DNA from: Microbulbifer elongatus
GTDB lineage: Bacteria > Pseudomonadota > Gammaproteobacteria > Pseudomonadales > Cellvibrionaceae
Direction of reading: 5' to 3'
Length of the DNA: 64,000 nucleotides
Assembly (NCBI RefSeq): GCF_021165935.1
Contig: NZ_CP088953.1
Span: forward strand, 2,093,501 to 2,157,500
Shown here: one piece after another, positions 59,858 through 64,000 of the stretch
Layout of the letters: each line of letters begins with the position of its first letter
Position numbering within the stretch: position 1 is the first letter of the stretch
Notes under the pieces: model-generated
Told to the model about the DNA's origin: nothing
Seen by the model: the letters and a program-made list of their open reading frames with translations, nothing else
The model's database searches: none
Translations under genes and position numbers: made by a program

Positions 59858-60049
59858 TCGTCCGGACTTGCGTATCCCCTCAGTAGGCGGAGTCAGCTCC
59901 CTGTCTTTACGCTGTTGTGTAATAAAAATGGACTTTTATTTATAACCACTTGAGGTAGTCACCGGGATCGGCAGTAACTGCCCTGCAGTGACCTCACTCA
60001 CCGAGAAGTTGCCAACGAGGGTAGCGACGGTGAGGTGCCGGGAACGGAG

Positions 60050-60067
60050 GCTGTCGCATCGGACAGC
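60050..60067 (+). promoter_or_regulatory. Hairpin in the rpoS leader
   Basis: GCTGTC-GCATCG-GACAGC, a perfect 6-bp stem, lies 65 bases before the rpoS start. The 274-base nlpD-rpoS spacer would be a long untranslated leader if transcription begins in or just after nlpD. Leader control of translation is known for E. coli rpoS; here it is a guess. Confidence 0.35.
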
Positions 60068-60131
60068 GACCGATTCAGCGATCGCGCGTTGTCATGCGGC
60101 TGATACAGGCAAAGTACAAGGAGTTGGGGAA

Positions 60132-61199
60132 ATGGAAGCACAACGTCACGATCACCTGGACATTGGTGCAAGAGCGGAACTATCACCTGAAGCAATGGAT
60201 CAGGAAGAATCCATTAAGGAAAGTAAAACAAGCCGCAGCCGGAGCAAAACGGCTAAAAAAAGCTCCGAAACAATCTCACCTAAAAAAACAACAACGACAA
60301 CAGCAAAAAGCGCCTCGCAAAAAACACCCTCCCGAAAGCTCGAAGATTCTCACGGACAGAAGAATCTGGATGCTACCCAGCTATATCTCAATGAAATCGG
60401 TTTTTCTCCCCTGCTGACTGCAGAAGAAGAGGTCTACTACGCACGCAAAGCGCTGCGCGGTGACGCGGCTGCGCGCAAGCGCATGATCGAGAGTAACCTG
60501 CGATTGGTTGTGAAGATCGCCCGCCGTTATGTCAGCCGTGGCCTGGCACTGCTGGACCTGATTGAAGAGGGCAACCTTGGCTTGATTCGCGCCGTAGAAA
60601 AGTTTGACCCCGAGCGCGGATTCCGGTTTTCCACCTACGCGACCTGGTGGATTCGTCAGACCATCGAGCGCGCCATCATGAATCAAACGCGGACCATCCG
60701 ACTGCCCATTCATGTGGTAAAAGAGCTCAATGTGTACCTGCGCGCATCCCGTGAGTTGGCGCAGAAACTGGATCACGAGCCGACAGCTGAAGAGATCGCC
60801 AATCTGCTTGAAAAGCCGGTCGAGGATGTAGAGCGGATGCTCGGCCTGAATGAGCGTGTCACTTCGGTGGATACTCCCATAGGCCCTTCGTCGGAAAAGA
60901 CCCTGGTGGATACCATCCCGGACCAGCAGGAGTCAGATCCCGCGGAGCTGCTGCAGGACACCGACCTGTTCGACAGCATCAATCGTTGGCTGGGTGAGCT
61001 GCCGGACAAACAGTGTGAAGTCGTTTCCCGCCGCTTCGGTCTGCGTGGCTATGAGGCCAGTACCCTTGAGGAAGTGGGGCGTGAAATTGGCCTGACCCGC
61101 GAACGTGTCCGTCAGATTCAGGTGGATGCCCTGAAACGCCTGCGCGAAGTGATGGAAAGTCAGGGACTGGATGGCATGTCACTGTTTGCCAATCTGTAA
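60132..61199 (+). CDS. rpoS: RNA polymerase sigma factor RpoS
   Basis: A 355-residue stationary-phase sigma factor. I place the start at 60132, with AAGGAG about 9 bases upstream; the frame is open to 59988 without similarity. An N-terminal tail of about 75 residues is rich in Ser, Lys and Thr and longer than in E. coli (330). Then come region 1.2 ([21 protein letters not shown]), region 2 ([31 protein letters not shown] and [29 protein letters not shown] in parts), region 3 and region 4 ([19 protein letters not shown]). A strong terminator follows. Confidence 0.96.
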   Translation: MEAQRHDHLDIGARAELSPEAMDQEESIKESKTSRSRSKTAKKSSETISPKKTTTTTAKSASQKTPSRKLEDSHGQKNLDATQLYLNEIGFSPLLTAEEEVYYARKALRGDAAARKRMIESNLRLVVKIARRYVSRGLALLDLIEEGNLGLIRAVEKFDPERGFRFSTYATWWIRQTIERAIMNQTRTIRLPIHVVKELNVYLRASRELAQKLDHEPTAEEIANLLEKPVEDVERMLGLNERVTSVDTPIGPSSEKTLVDTIPDQQESDPAELLQDTDLFDSINRWLGELPDKQCEVVSRRFGLRGYEASTLEEVGREIGLTRERVRQIQVDALKRLREVMESQGLDGMSLFANL

Positions 61200-61230
61200 T
61201 GGCCTGACAAGACGCCTGGACAGCCTCCTG

Positions 61231-61264
61231 AAAAACCCGCAAACATCCGTTTGCGGGTTTTTTT
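61231..61264 (+). terminator. Rho-independent terminator after rpoS, bidirectional
   Basis: AACCCGCAAAC-ATCC-GTTTGCGGGTT with five A before and seven T after gives a 14-bp stem. The A run serves as a T run for the converging ydbL gene on the other strand. Confidence 0.95.
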
Positions 61265-61292
61265 ATTGGGAGGGCTGTGGTGTGGGTAGCGC

Positions 61293-61637
61293 CTATTTTT
61301 GCTTCCAGCGCCCCAGGTTGTCCTGGTAGTACTCGCCTTTGGACAAGCGCGCTTCCAGCTTCTCTGCGGCGCGGGCGGCAACCTGATTGATATCGATATT
61401 GTTGCGCTTGGCGATCGCCGCGTATTCCCGCTTGCGCTTATTGTTGACTTCCGCCACGAGCTTTTCTACTTCAGGGGTGCCATCCTGTACGACGGCAATA
61501 TAACCACTGTTTGCCTCACCCACCAATCCTTTGGATTGTGCCTCTTTCAGTGAGAGTGCACTGGCGGGCAGGGCGATAAGCAGGGTAAGGCCAAGCAGGC
61601 CGCTCAACAGTTTTTTCATGGACGGGTATCCGGACAT
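61293..61637 (-). CDS. ydbL: YdbL family periplasmic protein (DUF1318)
   Basis: About 114 residues from the ATG at 61637, with AAGGAG 8 bases upstream; an ATG at 61619 (MKKLLSG) is an alternative. A signal peptide ends near LPASALS. The mature part has LKEAQSKGLVGEANSGYI and NKKRKREYAAIAKRNN-type helices of DUF1318. In E. coli YdbL works with YdbH and YnbE as a chaperone for the bridge between the membranes. It is last in the ydbH-ynbE-ydbL operon. Confidence 0.9.
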   Translation of the reverse strand: MSGYPSMKKLLSGLLGLTLLIALPASALSLKEAQSKGLVGEANSGYIAVVQDGTPEVEKLVAEVNNKRKREYAAIAKRNNIDINQVAARAAEKLEARLSKGEYYQDNLGRWKQK

Positions 61638-61687
61638 TGTCTCGACTCCTTCTCTCATTCGATGCGGGGGTTTCTTCAGCCGGGGCT

Positions 61688-61900
61688 TTAGAAAATCCCT
61701 TCCTTATCCTCAAACAGGTCATCAAGCTCTTTGTCCACTCGTACGCGGATTTCATGCTCGATCTTTACATTCAGATTGACAGTGATCGGTTCGCTGGGCG
61801 CCTGAACCGCCACTGTAGGGGTGCACGCGGCGGTAACCATACCCCCGAACAATAGCACCCCGCATACGGCGAGCCGTTTGAATATTCCTGATTGCTTCAC
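61688..61900 (-). CDS. ynbE: YnbE family outer-membrane lipoprotein
   Basis: A 70-residue lipoprotein with lipobox TAAC (Cys26) and a short beta-strand-rich mature part (ITVNLNVKIEHEIRVRVDKELDDLF in parts). In E. coli YnbE multimers extend the YdbH beta-groove to the outer membrane for phospholipid transport. It lies between ydbH and ydbL on the same strand. Confidence 0.9.
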   Translation of the reverse strand: MKQSGIFKRLAVCGVLLFGGMVTAACTPTVAVQAPSEPITVNLNVKIEHEIRVRVDKELDDLFEDKEGIF

Positions 61901-62082
61901 TGATGAACTCCTGTGTCTCTCAGGTTGTTGGTCGCCAGGCCTCTGTGTCGCGATCCGGCCCGAACCGAGTCACCTGGGAGCAGTTGATGATCACTATAGA
62001 TAGTGTCTGATTAACCGTACCTGAACAGTGTCCCCGCTGGGCAAAGCCGGCGGGGGATGCCTCGGCAGGTCCGACTCTGGTG

Positions 62083-64000
62083 CTATTGTATCTCCCGCTC
62101 AAGTACATCCGTGAGGTCACGGCTCGCCTGGAGCGATCGGAGCATTGAGGGGATGTTGTTCTCCAGGTTCAGATTGATAATCAGATCCCGATTGGCGTCG
62201 ATGGCCTTGCTGCGCCCGGTAAGCTTCAGGTTCAATGTCAGGCCACCGCTCAGTGGGTAGTCAATGGTGCCATGAATGTCGCGATAATTGTAATCTTCCA
62301 GCGCGCCGGCAAGAAGCTTGAGTTGTGGGTTGCTGCCCAGCATGGACGGGGAGAATGCGCCGTAGTAACGCAGCCGTCCCCCCGGAGGGCGCGACTGCAC
62401 AGTGCCTTTTTCGACCGTGATACCCTGGCGGTCGGTAGTGAGTGGAATGTTGGCGTCGAGTAAGCCACTGGCAGCGAAGTTTGTGGACTCCATTTCACGG
62501 GCAAGGGCGCCGATCGCCAGCCCGGTAAACTGGAGTTGCGAGTTTCGCTCCTCGCCTTGGATGTTCCATACCAGGCTGTTGGATGTCAGTGCGCCTTCCA
62601 GCAGCTCTGCCGAGAAGTCGCCCAGTGTGAGATCCCCCGTCTCACTCAGCGATAACGCAAAATGGACGTTTTTGATCGCGATGCCTGTATCCACCTGCTC
62701 GATGGAAATGGGCGTGGGCTGCGCGGTCGCCCAATGGCCATTGATGGGTTTCAGGGCAACATTTCCGTTGATGCCCACCGCAAAGCTGCTGTTGTACTGT
62801 AGCGCCGTATCCTTCAATTGAATATTGAGGTGGTCTCTGTTGACACCGGGCCAGTGGAATTGACCGTCGGCTTTTATTGATCCTTCCACAAGATCGATGG
62901 GAAGGCCTTCTATTGCACTGGACAGCGGATGCTTTGGTGAAAATGTGCTTTCCGGGATACGCGCCTGAAGACTGCCCTGAGCGTCTAACAGATTGTGCTC
63001 CCAGGTCATGTGCAGAGTCAGTGGTCCGGCAGTAATCGCGTTTGTGCCGGACAATGTCTGGTCGCGGAATGCCAGCTTCCCGTTGACCGACATCGTACTC
63101 TCGTATTGGTCAAGGCCCCGAATACTGAGCTTCTCACCGCGAAAAGCGGTTTCGACACTGAATTTCTGTGGCTGCTCGCGCTCACGGGTCAATGACAGGT
63201 CGTCCAGGAAGATGAGCCCCTGCAGTCGATTGTCGTCCATTCGCAGAGGGTCCAGGCTTATTGCTATCTGTGGAGCGCTACAACGAGTGCGTCCCTCTCG
63301 GAGCGTGCAGCTGGTCTGTTGCGCGAACAGTTCCGGGTTTTGCAGGGAGAGCGCCTCGGCGCTCATCGTGTCTGCGGTGAGATCGAATGCGCTTAATCCA
63401 ATCTTCAGAGTGTGGTCTTCTGCCGTACTGAGCGCGATTTGCTCCAGCGACAGGTGTGCCCCGGCGACGCTTGCTTTGGCGGCACCCAATGTCAGCTCAC
63501 CAAGCGTGGCTTCTGCCCGGAGCGAGCAATTCAGCTGGGGAAGCCCGGTGCACTGAATGTCGTTGAACTGGCCGCTCACGACTGCCGGCTCGGCAGCGGA
63601 CACGAGTAGAGAAGTGGGTTGTGCCAGTACCGATAATGCCGGCAGGGACAGGCTCATGGGGCCGGGCAGTTTGGGTGCGGACAGTTGCACTGGACTGTGA
63701 CCTGTAGCCTGTATCCAGGCGCTTTTCCATTGAATAGCGTGCAACGGATTTGCATCGGAGGGCGGCGTGTAGTGGAAGGTAATGGCATCGCTTAACGTCA
63801 CTTCCGCGACGAAATGATCAATTGCGAATTTCTCTTGCTGCGCGAAAAGGCCGTCAATACCGGGTAGATAAAACCCGCCGGTAATGGTCTGTGTACCCTG
63901 TGCGTGAGCGATGGGTAGTTCAATGCCGAGGGTCCGCCAGCGTTCGGTATTCCGGAGCCGGAATATTTGGGCAAGGTGTGTACGTCCGGTGAAGCCGACA
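62083..64000 (-). CDS. ydbH: YdbH family AsmA-like phospholipid transport protein (partial, N-terminus outside the window)
   Basis: The frame stays open to the end of the window, so at least 639 residues of the C-terminal part are seen; a GTG at 63801 is internal, not the start. The text is rich in beta-strands with repeated patterns such as LTLHMTW, GSLQARIPES and GLTLNLKLTGRSKAIDANRDLIINLNLENNIPSMLRSL (in parts), as in the long groove-forming AsmA-like proteins. With YnbE it should bridge the periplasm and let phospholipids pass to the outer membrane, overlapping in function with TamB and YhdP. Confidence 0.88.
   Translation of the reverse strand, partial: VGFTGRTHLAQIFRLRNTERWRTLGIELPIAHAQGTQTITGGFYLPGIDGLFAQQEKFAIDHFVAEVTLSDAITFHYTPPSDANPLHAIQWKSAWIQATGHSPVQLSAPKLPGPMSLSLPALSVLAQPTSLLVSAAEPAVVSGQFNDIQCTGLPQLNCSLRAEATLGELTLGAAKASVAGAHLSLEQIALSTAEDHTLKIGLSAFDLTADTMSAEALSLQNPELFAQQTSCTLREGRTRCSAPQIAISLDPLRMDDNRLQGLIFLDDLSLTREREQPQKFSVETAFRGEKLSIRGLDQYESTMSVNGKLAFRDQTLSGTNAITAGPLTLHMTWEHNLLDAQGSLQARIPESTFSPKHPLSSAIEGLPIDLVEGSIKADGQFHWPGVNRDHLNIQLKDTALQYNSSFAVGINGNVALKPINGHWATAQPTPISIEQVDTGIAIKNVHFALSLSETGDLTLGDFSAELLEGALTSNSLVWNIQGEERNSQLQFTGLAIGALAREMESTNFAASGLLDANIPLTTDRQGITVEKGTVQSRPPGGRLRYYGAFSPSMLGSNPQLKLLAGALEDYNYRDIHGTIDYPLSGGLTLNLKLTGRSKAIDANRDLIINLNLENNIPSMLRSLQASRDLTDVLEREIQ

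Noticed and set aside
59988..60131. In-frame upstream extension of rpoS
   Set aside because: The residues are arginine-rich and unlike any sigma factor, and the AAGGAG site favours 60132.

Overview
The window is a piece of a chromosome from a marine, polysaccharide-degrading gammaproteobacterium, most like Microbulbifer and its relatives (Saccharophagus, Cellvibrio, Teredinibacter). The reasons are the gene order of the core blocks (mltF/purL; tilS-pyrG-kdsA-eno-ftsB-ispD-ispF-truD-pcm-nlpD-rpoS), the poly-serine linker in a secreted xylanase, and a locus of TonB receptors and glycoside hydrolases without SusD-like genes. The organism is inferred from these features; no database was searched. 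No rRNA, tRNA, CRISPR or prophage was seen.

Layout. 1-7.9 kb: mltF (cut by the window edge) and purL are divergent. An IS4-family element with a decayed transposase sits exactly in the loop of the purL terminator. 7.9-9.4 kb: a TfoX-N-like protein and a CDF metal transporter. 9.7-14.1 kb: two paralogous secreted sulfatases flank a secreted HAD phosphatase. 14.2-20.6 kb: a MoxR/Bat operon (moxR, DUF58, DUF4381, two VWA proteins, BatD) on the same strand, reading toward the sulfatases. 20.7-28 kb: an octaheme TPR cytochrome lipoprotein, a phospholipase D-type enzyme, two outer-membrane beta-barrel proteins and a DegV protein.

28.2-48.5 kb is a carbohydrate-use locus: a DUF4380 protein, two GH3 beta-glucosidases, two paralogous TonB-dependent receptors, an MFS sugar porter, a GH5-CBM6-ricin-type enzyme, a CBM2-GH10 xylanase, and two paralogous membrane-anchored AraC-type regulators, each divergent from a target. 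Secreted GH5 and GH10 would cut beta-glucan and xylan, the receptors import oligomers, the GH3 enzymes release monosaccharides, and the MFS protein takes these up. Strong hairpin terminators separate most of these genes, so the locus looks like several co-regulated single-gene units and not one operon. Repeats that could be AraC-type operators lie in three of the promoter regions.

48.8-61.2 kb is core metabolism and division, ending in rpoS. It is interrupted by palindromic intergenic repeats around kdsA and before ftsB. surE is missing from its usual place between truD and pcm, and a DUF368 lipid-carrier transporter gene lies between pcm and nlpD. 61.3-64 kb, on the minus strand, is the ydbH-ynbE-ydbL operon for phospholipid transport between the membranes, with ydbH cut by the window end.
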